Shown here in pieces: positions 1 through 7,451 of a DNA stretch of 64,000 nt. Positions within the stretch are counted from its first letter, which is position 1; each line of letters begins with the position of its first letter. The notes below the pieces were generated by a model. That model was not told the DNA's origin. It saw only the letters and a program-made list of their open reading frames with translations, and made no database searches. The DNA is taken from the NCBI RefSeq assembly GCF_026626885.1, contig NZ_JAPNOA010000026.1, positions 1 to 64,000 of the forward strand, read 5' to 3'. The position numbers were made by a program, and so were the translations under genes. Source of the DNA: Parathalassolituus penaei (GTDB taxonomy: Bacteria; Pseudomonadota; Gammaproteobacteria; Pseudomonadales; Oceanobacteraceae).

Positions 1-48
1 CACCACCATCGACGTCTGGTTGTAATCGTAATGCTTGTACCTTGGCAT
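1..48 (-). CDS. IS1182-like transposase, N-terminal fragment (runs off the left edge)
   Basis: Reading leftward from the ATG at 48-46 gives MPRYKHYDYNQTSMVV before the window ends. This matches the opening I know from IS1182/IS1380-group DDE transposases (M-x-K/R-Y-K-x-Y-D/N-Y-x-Q). An AGGAAG ribosome site lies just upstream of the ATG at about 52-57 on the minus strand. Only 16 codons are visible, so intactness cannot be judged. It places a mobile element at this edge, next to the AT-rich small genes at 213-660. Confidence 0.6.
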   Translation of the reverse strand, partial: MPRYKHYDYNQTSMVV

Positions 49-123
49 ATCGCTTCCTCGCTGCTGCCAGGAATTTTACCGCAGAAAGGCGGTTGAGAGA
101 GGTTTTTCTACAGCTTCAACGCC

Positions 124-160
124 AAATTCAGCGGCTGCCGAAGGCAGTCCGCTGGAATTT
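124..160. repeat. Imperfect hairpin between the transposase and the small gene pair
   Basis: The left arm 124-139 and right arm 143-160 pair almost completely, with two small bulges, around a GAA loop. A T-run follows on the plus strand to about 163. It lies about 75 bp upstream of the transposase start, so it could be part of the insertion-sequence end or a terminator that blocks read-in. I cannot tell which without the other end of the element. Confidence 0.45.
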
Positions 161-212
161 TTTGTTATGTTTCTTGGCTGGGAGTTTTTCTGTTCTGAGG
201 AAAGGCAAGTAT

Positions 213-467
213 TTATCTTTTCTTGACGGCTTGCAGAGATTTCCCCGCATTTGATGCAAGCTCATCAATTAGGCTGTCTTTTTCTTCAACTATCTCACGC
301 AAAAGCTCGTTCTGATTTTCGAGATCATTGAGGGCATTCTCAGTATCTTCAACAGCATCATCGTAACCCTCAGCATAGCCATCCATCCATCCTAACTTAT
401 AGGTTTCATTAAGGATAGAAGCTTGCTGGTCTTGCAAGTTATTTTCATTTTTGTTTTTTGAGCTCAT
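213..467 (-). CDS. Small acidic coiled-coil protein (unknown function)
   Basis: I do not recognise this 84-residue protein. It opens with MSSKNKNENN and has a YKLGWMDGYAEGYDDAVED stretch (about residues 23-41). A strongly acidic, heptad-like helix (about 42-72) follows, then a basic tail ending KKR. There is no signal peptide or membrane segment. The ATG at 467-465 has a good AGGAA site. It overlaps the upstream gene by 23 bp, so the two are probably translated together. Base composition is visibly richer in A/T than the metabolic genes to the right, which suggests transfer along with the neighbouring insertion sequence. Confidence 0.6.
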   Translation of the reverse strand: MSSKNKNENNLQDQQASILNETYKLGWMDGYAEGYDDAVEDTENALNDLENQNELLREIVEEKDSLIDELASNAGKSLQAVKKR

Positions 468-660
468 GTTTTTTCCTCATCTGTTCCCGCATTTGCTGTT
501 TTAGTCCATCGTCTATCGTGGATCTCAACTGCTCACTTAGCTTCACGTTCTTACCTGCGTCTTGCTTTACACCTTCATTTTTGGGCTCTTCCGTAGTAGA
601 GCTATTGCTTGAGGTGTCTTTAGGACGCTGAAAGTCAATCACATTATTTTTGCTACTCAT
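445..660 (-). CDS. Small polar, probably disordered protein (unknown function)
   Basis: This 71-residue protein opens MSSKNNVIDFQRPKD. It has a Ser/Thr/Asn/Glu-rich middle with no hydrophobic core and ends in a basic helix (REQMRKKHELKKQK). The ATG at 660-658 follows a GAGG site. It is the first gene of a two-gene unit and shares its MSSKN start with the downstream protein, which could be duplication or convergence on a common leader. A basic-tailed protein overlapped with an acidic coiled-coil partner suggests that the two products bind each other. That is inference only; no known toxin-antitoxin family was recognised. Confidence 0.55.
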   Translation of the reverse strand: MSSKNNVIDFQRPKDTSSNSSTTEEPKNEGVKQDAGKNVKLSEQLRSTIDDGLKQQMREQMRKKHELKKQK

Positions 661-692
661 GATCGTCCTCGAGTTGCGTTCCGAAGGCTACC

Positions 693-721
693 AGTATAGC
701 CAAGGTTCGCCGGTAAAATCA
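693..721 (-). promoter_or_regulatory. Possible promoter of the small gene pair
   Basis: On the minus strand a TATACT -10 box (693-698) lies 17 bp from TGATTT (716-721), about 35 bp upstream of the 660 start codon. The -35 element is weak. Confidence 0.35.
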
Positions 722-839
722 GCAGTTTTATGAAGCATTGACATGTAGGCTTGGAAAAATCACCCAGTCTTGAACTCAATTAATAGTTTCAGTCCTTTTG
801 TGGAGGTGTTGCTTGAAACATAACAGTTTATTCATACGC

Positions 840-1080
840 ATGCGCGTTTTTCTGGTGGCGTGATTTGTTGCGAAAGGATGGTAGGTATTTGAATTGATTG
901 GTAATTCCATTTTCATAAAGTCATCCTCCCTGGAAATACGCGCGCGGACGGCGAGTTATGCGCGTTTTTCTGCTTTAACGTGCGTATTGATTCTGTGTTC
1001 AAAACGCAAAGTCATTGCACTTCATGAACTTACGCTAACAGCATCCGGAAAAACGCGCAATCGCTCTGGAAATACGGGCT
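840..1080. repeat. Patch of short dispersed direct and inverted repeats
   Basis: ATGCGCGTTTTTCTG occurs at 840-854 and again, identically, at 958-972. Its inverted core GGAAAAACGCGC is at 1047-1058. A second motif, CTGGAAATACG, occurs at 930-940 and 1066-1076. No convincing gene covers 661-1203; the 66-codon frame at 894-1094 has no ribosome site and no recognisable protein character. The patch could be remnants of a degraded mobile element or regulatory repeats. Confidence 0.55.
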
Positions 1081-1112
1081 GGATTTTTCTTTAGCCTGAT
1101 TATTCTCTACGC

Positions 1113-1133
1113 GCCCGACGCCCGACGCCCGAC
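1113..1133. repeat. Heptamer tandem repeat (3 copies)
   Basis: Three perfect head-to-tail copies of GCCCGAC, followed by a partial GCCAGC. The reverse complement, read as GCGTCGG, matches the heptamer consensus of the larger arrays at 7256-7290 and 7354-7430. Confidence 0.7.
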
Positions 1134-1150
1134 GCCAGCCTCCACAAACA

Positions 1151-1176
1151 CAACAGCCGCCCGTGGGCGGCTGTTG
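1151..1176. terminator. Strong palindromic hairpin, likely terminator
   Basis: A perfect 12-bp stem (CAACAGCCGCCC, 1151-1162, with 1165-1176) around a 2-base loop. It lies just downstream of the small minus-strand gene at 1204-1320. The T-rich flank on the minus strand (TGTGTTTGTG) supports termination of that gene. Confidence 0.6.
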
Positions 1177-1203
1177 CTGGTTTCCTTACCCCGAATGCGC
1201 CGG

Positions 1204-1320
1204 TTAGCGGTGCATCATCCATTGGCCAATGCAGTACCCGGCGAGCCCGAAGAGGGCGGCAACAGCCAGGTACGACACCATAAACATTGGCCAGCTTTCA
1301 GGCTGGGGGATACTGAACAT
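1204..1320 (-). CDS. Very small single-pass membrane protein (unknown)
   Basis: The frame from the ATG at 1320-1318 encodes 38 residues: a short MFSIPQPESWP leader, one hydrophobic helix (about residues 12-32) and a GQWMMHR tail. A longer frame could begin at 1419, but the added 33 residues look random. A GGA-containing site lies upstream and a strong terminator lies directly downstream, which is why I favour a real gene. I do not recognise the family. Small one-helix proteins of this kind are often subunits or regulators of membrane complexes. Nothing here identifies a partner. Confidence 0.4.
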   Translation of the reverse strand: MFSIPQPESWPMFMVSYLAVAALFGLAGYCIGQWMMHR

Positions 1321-1586
1321 CGTGGTTTTTCCAGTGACAGGGGTTACAGCAGTATTGCCAACCACGTGACGGGTTGGTGGTGACGACGCAGAAAGACAGG
1401 TGTTTTTGCGGTGGCGCATGGTAACAATTGGCCGCTGTAAATCCGACTGCTTTTGTCAGTTATGGCGGTTGGCTGGTCGTAACGAAGCGGGAACGGGCTA
1501 ACCCGGCTGGACAATGTGATCGAAGCGGCTGTTGCCGAGGTAGTTGTCGACGAGTCTGTGTAAATTTTTCGTTTAATGGTTCGTAT
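1321..1586. other. Intergenic DNA left of the prp regulator
   Basis: I see no supported gene here. Frames of about 70-80 codons exist on both strands (1344-1595 minus, 1428-1649 plus) but lack ribosome sites and recognisable protein features. Confidence 0.5.
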
Positions 1587-1616
1587 TTGATCCAAAAATT
1601 GTGGATCGTATACAAT
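1587..1616 (+). promoter_or_regulatory. Promoter of the prp operon with an overlapping candidate GntR operator
   Basis: TTGATC (1587-1592) and TACAAT (1611-1616), spaced 18 bp, make a plausible sigma-70 promoter. The same bases hold two inverted repeats: GATCC (1589-1593) with GGATC (1603-1607), and ATTGT (1598-1602) with ACAAT (1612-1616), the latter containing GTATAC. FadR/FCD-type GntR proteins commonly bind short palindromes of this kind. The first gene encodes such a protein, so autoregulation, relieved by a methylcitrate-pathway metabolite, is a reasonable inference. Confidence 0.5.
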
Positions 1617-1659
1617 CTTAGTCTAAGGTCTATTGAAAGAGGCCTTTAAGGGCAATATT

Positions 1660-2361
1660 GTGGTCACACCTAAAGAAATTGTAGACAAACCAATGACCGA
1701 TTCCCAAACCCTGGCAGACAAGGTGTTTGCCGACATGACCACCGCCATCGTGCGCGGTGAGATCAAGCCAGGGGAACGGATTTCCGAGCAGCAGCTGGTG
1801 GAGCGTTTTGGTGGCAGTCGTGCGCCGATGCGGGAAGCCATCCAGAAACTCGAAGCGCGTCATCTGGTGGTGCGTATTCCACATGCCGGTGCCCGGGTGG
1901 TGTCTCTGACCCTGGCTGAGCTTAAGGATATCTACGAGGTGCGGGTCGAGCTGGAAAGCATGGCCTGTCGCCTGGCGGCACAGCGTATGACCGATGCTGA
2001 AATTGCCGAGCTGTTTGATCTGCTGGCGGTGCACGAAGCGTCCATCGCGGCGGAGCAGGGCCAGAGTTATTACCAGAAGGCCGGGGATCTCGATTTTCAC
2101 TATCGCCTGATCCTCGGCAGCAAGAACCAGCGTCTGCATCAGATGTTGTGTGGTGAGCTGTATCACCTGGTGCGTATGTACCGTTACCAGACCAGTACCA
2201 GCGCCCAACGTCCGGCAGTCGCCCTGAAGGAACACCAGCGCATCGCTGAAGCCATTGCCGCGCGTGACGCCGAGCTGGCTGAACTGCTGATGCGACGCCA
2301 TATCCAGGCGTCATTAACCAACCTAGAACGACTTATGGCTGAAGAGGAGGGTCGCTCATGA
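1660..2361 (+). CDS. GntR/FCD-family transcriptional regulator of the methylcitrate operon
   Basis: A 233-residue DNA-binding regulator. An N-terminal winged helix-turn-helix ([20 protein letters not shown], then [13 protein letters not shown]) is followed by an all-helical FCD ligand domain. Its His/Asp residues ([20 protein letters not shown]) fit the metal-binding pocket of that family. I chose the GTG at 1660 because AAGGG sits 7 bases before it; an ATG at 1693 is the main alternative. The stop overlaps the prpB start (ATGA), so it is co-translated with the operon it probably controls. This GntR arrangement is the Pseudomonas-like one, unlike the sigma-54 activator PrpR of enterics. Confidence 0.85.
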   Translation: MVTPKEIVDKPMTDSQTLADKVFADMTTAIVRGEIKPGERISEQQLVERFGGSRAPMREAIQKLEARHLVVRIPHAGARVVSLTLAELKDIYEVRVELESMACRLAAQRMTDAEIAELFDLLAVHEASIAAEQGQSYYQKAGDLDFHYRLILGSKNQRLHQMLCGELYHLVRMYRYQTSTSAQRPAVALKEHQRIAEAIAARDAELAELLMRRHIQASLTNLERLMAEEEGRS

Positions 2362-3233
2362 CTCCAGGTCAGAAATTCCGCAAGGCACTGGCGGACAACC
2401 AACCACTGCAAATCGTCGGCACCATTAACGCCTACGCCGCCATGATGGCTGAGCGTATTGGTCATCAGGCGATTTACCTGTCGGGTGGTGGTGTGGCCAA
2501 CGCTTCCTACGGCCTGCCGGATCTGGGTATGACTTCCCTGAACGATGTGGTGGAAGACGTGCGTCGTATTACCGCGGCGTCCTCGCTGCCGCTGCTGGTC
2601 GATATTGATACCGGCTGGGGTGGTGCGTTCAACATCGCTCGCACTATTCAGCAGATGGAAAAAGCCGGTGCTGCCGCGGTGCACATCGAAGATCAGGTGG
2701 CACAAAAACGCTGTGGTCACCGTCCGAACAAGGAAATCGTCTCCACTGACGAAATGGTCGACCGTATCAAGGCGGCGGTCGATGCCCGTACCGATCCGGA
2801 CTTTTTCATCATGGCTCGTACCGATGCGTTTGCCCAGGAAGGTCTGGAGAGCGCTCTGGAGCGTGCCAAGGCTTATGTGGCCGCCGGTGCCGATGGCATT
2901 TTCGCCGAAGCAGTCAAAACCGAAGAGCACTACCGTGCGTTTGCGACTCTGGGTGTACCGATTCTGGCCAACATCACTGAGTTTGGTCAGACCGAGCTGT
3001 GGAATCGCAAGCAGCTGGGTGAATGGGGTGCTTCCATGGTGTTGTACCCACTGTCTGCCTTCCGCGCCATGAACAAGGCGGCGGAAACCGTTTACACCGC
3101 GCTGCTGCGTGATGGTGACCAGAAAGCGGTGGTGGACATGATGCAAACCCGTATGGAGCTGTATTCCTACCTGAACTATCACTCGTTCGAGGAAAAGCTG
3201 GACCAACTGTTCGCCGAAGGCAAAAACAAATAA
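2358..3233 (+). CDS. prpB: 2-methylisocitrate lyase
   Basis: Cleaves 2-methylisocitrate to pyruvate and succinate, the last step of the cytoplasmic 2-methylcitrate cycle for propionyl-CoA. The 291-residue length matches the isocitrate lyase/PEP mutase superfamily. Visible landmarks are the SGGGVAN loop (about 42-48), the metal-binding VDIDTGWGG (81-89) and the signature QKRCGH (116-121), whose Cys119 is the catalytic acid. The start overlaps the regulator stop by 4 bp. A gap of 117 bp separates it from prpC. Confidence 0.95.
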   Translation: MTPGQKFRKALADNQPLQIVGTINAYAAMMAERIGHQAIYLSGGGVANASYGLPDLGMTSLNDVVEDVRRITAASSLPLLVDIDTGWGGAFNIARTIQQMEKAGAAAVHIEDQVAQKRCGHRPNKEIVSTDEMVDRIKAAVDARTDPDFFIMARTDAFAQEGLESALERAKAYVAAGADGIFAEAVKTEEHYRAFATLGVPILANITEFGQTELWNRKQLGEWGASMVLYPLSAFRAMNKAAETVYTALLRDGDQKAVVDMMQTRMELYSYLNYHSFEEKLDQLFAEGKNK

Positions 3234-3350
3234 GCCCGGCCCTGCGGGTAACCAAAACGACAACTCAAACGACCAATCCGCGCTGGCCGTTGTGGCTCCT
3301 GTTGTGACAGTGAGCTGGCCAGTAGCGGAACAAGAGGATGGAGCACAAGA

Positions 3351-4478
3351 ATGGCTGAAGCAAAACAACTGAGTGGTGCCGGTCTGCGTGGCCAGGTGGC
3401 TGGTAAAACCGCGCTGTCGACCGTTGGGGTTTCCGGTTCCGGTCTGACCTATCGTGGTTACGATGTCAAAGACCTCGCCGACAACTGCACTTTCGAAGAA
3501 GTTGCCCACCTGATTCTGAAAGGTGAGCTGCCAAACCAGCAGGAACTCGATGCCTACAAGGCCAAACTGAAGGGCTTGCGCGCTCTGCCGCAGGCGCTGA
3601 AAGATGTGCTGGAACGTATTCCTGCCGATGCCCATCCGATGGACGTGATGCGTACTGGTTGCTCAATGCTGGGTAACCTTGAAACCGAAGAAAGTTTCGA
3701 TCAGCAGCAGGACGCTACCGACCGCATGTTGGCGTTGTTCCCGGGCATGATCAACTACTGGTACAACTTCAGTCATAAAGGCAAACGTATCGAGGTAGAA
3801 ACCGATGCGGATTCCATTGCCGAGCAGTTCCTGTGGACTCTGCACGGTGAGAAGCCGACCGAGCTGCATACCCGTGTGATGCACGCGTCGCTGGTGCTGT
3901 ACGCCGAGCATGAATTCAACGCTTCGACCTTTACCGCCCGTGTTTGTGCTTCCACTCTGAGCGACATGCACAGCTGCATCACCGGTGCCATTGGCTCCCT
4001 GCGTGGCCCGCTGCACGGTGGTGCCAACGAGGCGGCGATGGAGCTGATCCAGAAGATGGAAAACCCGGATCATGCCGAAGCCACCCTGATGGGGATGCTT
4101 GAGCGTAAGGAAAAGATCATGGGCTTTGGTCACGCCATTTACCGTGAGTCCGATCCACGCAATGCCATCATCAAAGGCTGGTCTGAAAAGCTGTCCAAAG
4201 AAGCCAGCAATCCAGCGCTGTATGACATCTCTGTGCGTTGTGAGGCGGTGATGTGGCGCGAGAAGAAGCTGTTCTGTAACGCTGACTTCTTTCATGCGTC
4301 TGCCTACAACTTCATGGGTATTCCAACCAAGCTGTTTACCCCGATTTTTGTGTGCAGTCGTCTGACTGGCTGGGCTGCACACGTGATGGAGCAACGCTCC
4401 GATAACCGCATTATCCGTCCAAGCGCTGAGTACGTGGGTGTGGAATTCCGCGTGGTTCCGCCGATCAGCGTGCGCTGA
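3351..4478 (+). CDS. prpC: 2-methylcitrate synthase
   Basis: Condenses propionyl-CoA with oxaloacetate. The 375 residues are typical of PrpC and shorter than gamma-proteobacterial GltA. The citrate synthase triad is in place: His222 (GPLHGGANEAAM), His261 (GFGHAIYRESDPR) and Asp312 (NADFFHASAYN). The ATG at 3351 follows GAGGATGG. Its position between prpB and acnD distinguishes it from a housekeeping citrate synthase. Confidence 0.95.
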   Translation: MAEAKQLSGAGLRGQVAGKTALSTVGVSGSGLTYRGYDVKDLADNCTFEEVAHLILKGELPNQQELDAYKAKLKGLRALPQALKDVLERIPADAHPMDVMRTGCSMLGNLETEESFDQQQDATDRMLALFPGMINYWYNFSHKGKRIEVETDADSIAEQFLWTLHGEKPTELHTRVMHASLVLYAEHEFNASTFTARVCASTLSDMHSCITGAIGSLRGPLHGGANEAAMELIQKMENPDHAEATLMGMLERKEKIMGFGHAIYRESDPRNAIIKGWSEKLSKEASNPALYDISVRCEAVMWREKKLFCNADFFHASAYNFMGIPTKLFTPIFVCSRLTGWAAHVMEQRSDNRIIRPSAEYVGVEFRVVPPISVR

Positions 4479-4633
4479 TTTTTCAGGGGCATAGCCCCTG
4501 TTGCAGGTTTCGAATCCGGAGGTGGGCAGGTTTTCGTGGGGTTAACCTGCCTGCCACCGGATTCGCCCCAATGTTGTTGATTGTTGCGCCGCAGGTCGCC
4601 GACAACGCCATAATCGAGAGAGACACCGTGAGC

Positions 4634-7246
4634 ATGAACACCGAATTTCGCAAAGCACTGACTGGCACCGGCCTCGACTTTTTTGACACCCGTGCCGCGG
4701 TAGAGGCTATTCAGCCAGGCGCTTATAACAAGCTGCCGTACACCTCCCGTATTCTGGCGGAACAGCTGGTACGCCGCTGTGAGCCAGAGGCGTTGACCGA
4801 CTCCCTCAAGCAGCTGATCGAGCGTAAGCGCGACCTCGATTTTCCATGGTATCCGGCCCGTGTCGTGTGCCACGACATTCTGGGTCAGACCGCACTGGTT
4901 GACCTTGCTGGCCTGCGTGATGCCATTGCCGAGCAGGGCGGTGATCCATCCAAGGTGAACCCGGTTGTTCCTACCCAGCTGATTGTTGACCACTCGCTGG
5001 CGGTGGAAGCACCAGGTTTCGACCCTGAAGCCTTCGAGAAGAACCGCGCCATTGAAGATCGTCGTAACGAAGACCGTTTCCACTTTATTGAGTGGACCAA
5101 AACGGCGTTCGAAAACGTTGATGTGATCCCGGCTGGTAACGGCATCATGCACCAGATCAACCTCGAGAAAATGTCGCCGGTGGTGCAGGCTCGTGATGGT
5201 GTTGCTTACCCGGATACCTGTGTGGGTACCGACTCCCACACGCCTCATGTGGATGCGCTGGGCGTGATTTCCGTGGGTGTGGGCGGTCTGGAAGCCGAAA
5301 CCGTGATGCTGGGCCATCCATCCATGATGCGTCTGCCCGACATCGTCGGCGTAAAACTGACCGGCAAGCGCCAGCCTGGCATTACCGCCACTGACATCGT
5401 GTTGGCTCTGACCGAGTTCCTGCGTGCTGAGCGGGTGGTTGGGGCTTATGTTGAATTTTACGGTGAAGGCGCTTCCAGCCTGTCGGTCGGTGACCGCGCC
5501 ACCATTTCCAACATGACGCCGGAATTTGGTGCCACGGCAGCGATGTTTTACATCGACGAGCAAACCATTGATTACCTGAAACTGACCGGCCGTGAGCCGG
5601 AGCAGGTCGCGCTGGTTGAGCAGTACGCCAAAGAAACCGGCCTGTGGGCTACCGCGCTGGAAGGCGCTGAATACGAGCGTGTGCTGGAGTTCGATCTGTC
5701 GTCGGTGGTGCGTAACATGGCTGGCCCGTCCAACCCGCATCGTCGTCTGCCAACCAGTGCTCTGAGCGAGCGTGGTATTGCCGACGAAGCCAAACTGGCA
5801 ACCGCCAAACAGCAGGAAGCCGATGGCCTGATGCCGGACGGCGCAGTAATCATCGCCGCGATTACCTCCTGCACCAACACCTCCAACCCACGTAACGTGG
5901 TGGCGGCCGGTTTGCTGGCCAAAAAAGCCAACGAACTGGGTCTGGTGCGCAAGCCATGGGTCAAGACTTCCTTCGCTCCTGGCTCGAAAGTCGCCAAGCT
6001 GTATCTGGAAGAAGCCGGTCTGCTGCCAGAACTGGAAAAACTGGGTTTTGGTATCGTGGCGTATGCCTGTACCACCTGTAACGGTATGTCGGGCGCGCTG
6101 GACCCTGTGATTCAGCAGGAAATCATCGACCGCGACCTGTACGCCACCGCAGTGTTGTCCGGTAACCGTAACTTCGACGGTCGTATTCACCCGTACGCCA
6201 AACAGGCGTTCCTGGCATCACCACCGCTGGTGGTGGCTTACGCGATTGCCGGTACGGTGCGTTTTGATATCGAAAAAGACGTGCTGGCCGTAGTGGATGG
6301 CAAAGAGATCACTCTGAAGGACCTGTGGCCATCTGACGAAGAAATCGACGCCATTGTGGCCTCGGCGGTGAAGCCTGAGCAGTTCAAGCAGGTGTATATC
6401 CCGATGTTTGCGCTGGGCGAAAAAGAGAAAGCGGCCAGCCCGCTGTACGACTGGCGTCCGATGTCGACCTACATCCGTCGTCCGCCGTACTGGGAAGGTG
6501 CACTGGCCGGTGCTCGTACCCTGACCAATATGCGTCCGCTGGCGATTCTGCCGGACAACATCACCACCGACCACCTGTCGCCATCCAACGCGATTCTGGC
6601 GGATTCCGCGGCGGGTGAGTACCTGGCGAAAATGGGTCTGCCGGAAGAAGACTTCAACAGTTATGCCACCCACCGTGGTGATCACCTGACCGCCCAGCGC
6701 GCCACTTTCGCCAACCCGCAGCTGGTAAACGAAATGTGCGTAGTGGAAGGCAAGGTCCAGAAAGGCTCGCTGGCCCGGGTTGAGCCGGATGGCGAAATCA
6801 TGCGTATGTGGGAAGCCATTGAAACCTACATGCACCGTGGTCAGAACCTGATCATCATCGCCGGTGCTGACTATGGTCAGGGTTCTTCCCGTGACTGGGC
6901 CGCGAAGGGTGTGCGTCTGGCTGGTGTTGAAGTGATCGTTGCGGAAGGGTTCGAGCGTATTCACCGCACTAACCTGATTGGTATGGGTGTGCTGCCGGTG
7001 CAGTTCCACGCCGGTGTGACCCGTCACACTCTGCAGCTGGATGGTACGGAAACCTACAGCATTCTGGGTGACGTAGCGCCTCGTGGCGAACTGACCCTGG
7101 TGATTACCCGCACCACGCCGGGCCATGAAGGTGAAATGGTTGAACTGGGTGTGACCTGTCGTCTGGATACCGCTGCGGAAGTGGATGTGTACAAGGCCGG
7201 TGGGGTGCTGCAGAAGTTTGCCAAGGACTTCCTGCAAGGGGCCTGA
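4634..7246 (+). CDS. acnD: 2-methylcitrate dehydratase, Fe/S-dependent (AcnD)
   Basis: An aconitase-like enzyme that dehydrates 2-methylcitrate. With PrpF it replaces the iron-independent PrpD. The three Fe-S cysteines are visible in ITSCTNTSNP and YACTTCNGMSG, and the C-terminal swivel domain has the GSSRDWAAKG substrate loop. I set the start at MNTEFRKAL (4634) because AcnD proteins begin there; a GTG 6 bp earlier (4628) sits closer to the GAGAGAG site. This gives 870 residues, normal for the family. A longer frame back to 4571 is not needed. Periodic heptamer DNA separates it from prpF. Confidence 0.93.
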   Translation: MNTEFRKALTGTGLDFFDTRAAVEAIQPGAYNKLPYTSRILAEQLVRRCEPEALTDSLKQLIERKRDLDFPWYPARVVCHDILGQTALVDLAGLRDAIAEQGGDPSKVNPVVPTQLIVDHSLAVEAPGFDPEAFEKNRAIEDRRNEDRFHFIEWTKTAFENVDVIPAGNGIMHQINLEKMSPVVQARDGVAYPDTCVGTDSHTPHVDALGVISVGVGGLEAETVMLGHPSMMRLPDIVGVKLTGKRQPGITATDIVLALTEFLRAERVVGAYVEFYGEGASSLSVGDRATISNMTPEFGATAAMFYIDEQTIDYLKLTGREPEQVALVEQYAKETGLWATALEGAEYERVLEFDLSSVVRNMAGPSNPHRRLPTSALSERGIADEAKLATAKQQEADGLMPDGAVIIAAITSCTNTSNPRNVVAAGLLAKKANELGLVRKPWVKTSFAPGSKVAKLYLEEAGLLPELEKLGFGIVAYACTTCNGMSGALDPVIQQEIIDRDLYATAVLSGNRNFDGRIHPYAKQAFLASPPLVVAYAIAGTVRFDIEKDVLAVVDGKEITLKDLWPSDEEIDAIVASAVKPEQFKQVYIPMFALGEKEKAASPLYDWRPMSTYIRRPPYWEGALAGARTLTNMRPLAILPDNITTDHLSPSNAILADSAAGEYLAKMGLPEEDFNSYATHRGDHLTAQRATFANPQLVNEMCVVEGKVQKGSLARVEPDGEIMRMWEAIETYMHRGQNLIIIAGADYGQGSSRDWAAKGVRLAGVEVIVAEGFERIHRTNLIGMGVLPVQFHAGVTRHTLQLDGTETYSILGDVAPRGELTLVITRTTPGHEGEMVELGVTCRLDTAAEVDVYKAGGVLQKFAKDFLQGA

Positions 7247-7255
7247 AGCCTTTGG

Positions 7256-7290
7256 GCGTCGGATGTCGGAAGCTGGACGTCTGACGCTAT
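7256..7290. repeat. Degenerate heptamer array
   Basis: Five consecutive 7-base units (GCGTCGG, ATGTCGG, AAGCTGG, ACGTCTG, ACGCTAT) begin 10 bp after the acnD stop. They are in the same style as the clean array 60 bp further on. Confidence 0.6.
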
Positions 7291-7353
7291 CGGACCACTA
7301 ATCCTTGTAGGGCTTGCCTGTGAGGTGTCGGGCGGGGCCAACCTGCGAAAATG

Positions 7354-7430
7354 GCGTCTGGCGTCTGGCGTCTGGCGTCTGGCGTCTGGCGTCCGACCTC
7401 AGACCTCAGACCTCAGACGTCCGACGTACA
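7354..7430. repeat. Eleven-unit heptamer tandem array between acnD and prpF
   Basis: Eleven 7-base units run in unbroken register: GCGTCTG five times, GCGTCCG, ACCTCAG three times, ACGTCCG and ACGTACA. The consensus is roughly RCSTCNG. The block ends 10 bp before the prpF ribosome site, so it is transcribed with the operon. Frames run through it, but 7 is not a multiple of 3 and no protein is implied. Confidence 0.85.
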
Positions 7431-7451
7431 AGACGAAAACAGGAGTTGAAC

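Noticed and set aside
840-1080. Integron attC recombination sites
   Set aside because: The expected core sites (RYYYAAC and GTTRRRY flanking an imperfect palindrome) are not present in the right arrangement.
894-1094. A 66-codon plus-strand frame among the repeats
   Set aside because: No ribosome site, no protein-like pattern, and it is interrupted by the repeat motifs.
4304-6190. A 628-codon open frame on the minus strand across prpC/acnD
   Set aside because: It is antisense to two certain enzymes, has low-complexity His/Gln/Arg composition typical of the complement of GC-rich genes, and no ribosome site. The similar long frames at 2184-3635 and 56162-58150 are rejected for the same reason.
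7354-7430. CRISPR array
   Set aside because: The units are 7 bp with no spacers, and no cas genes are present. No other repeat-spacer array was seen in the window.
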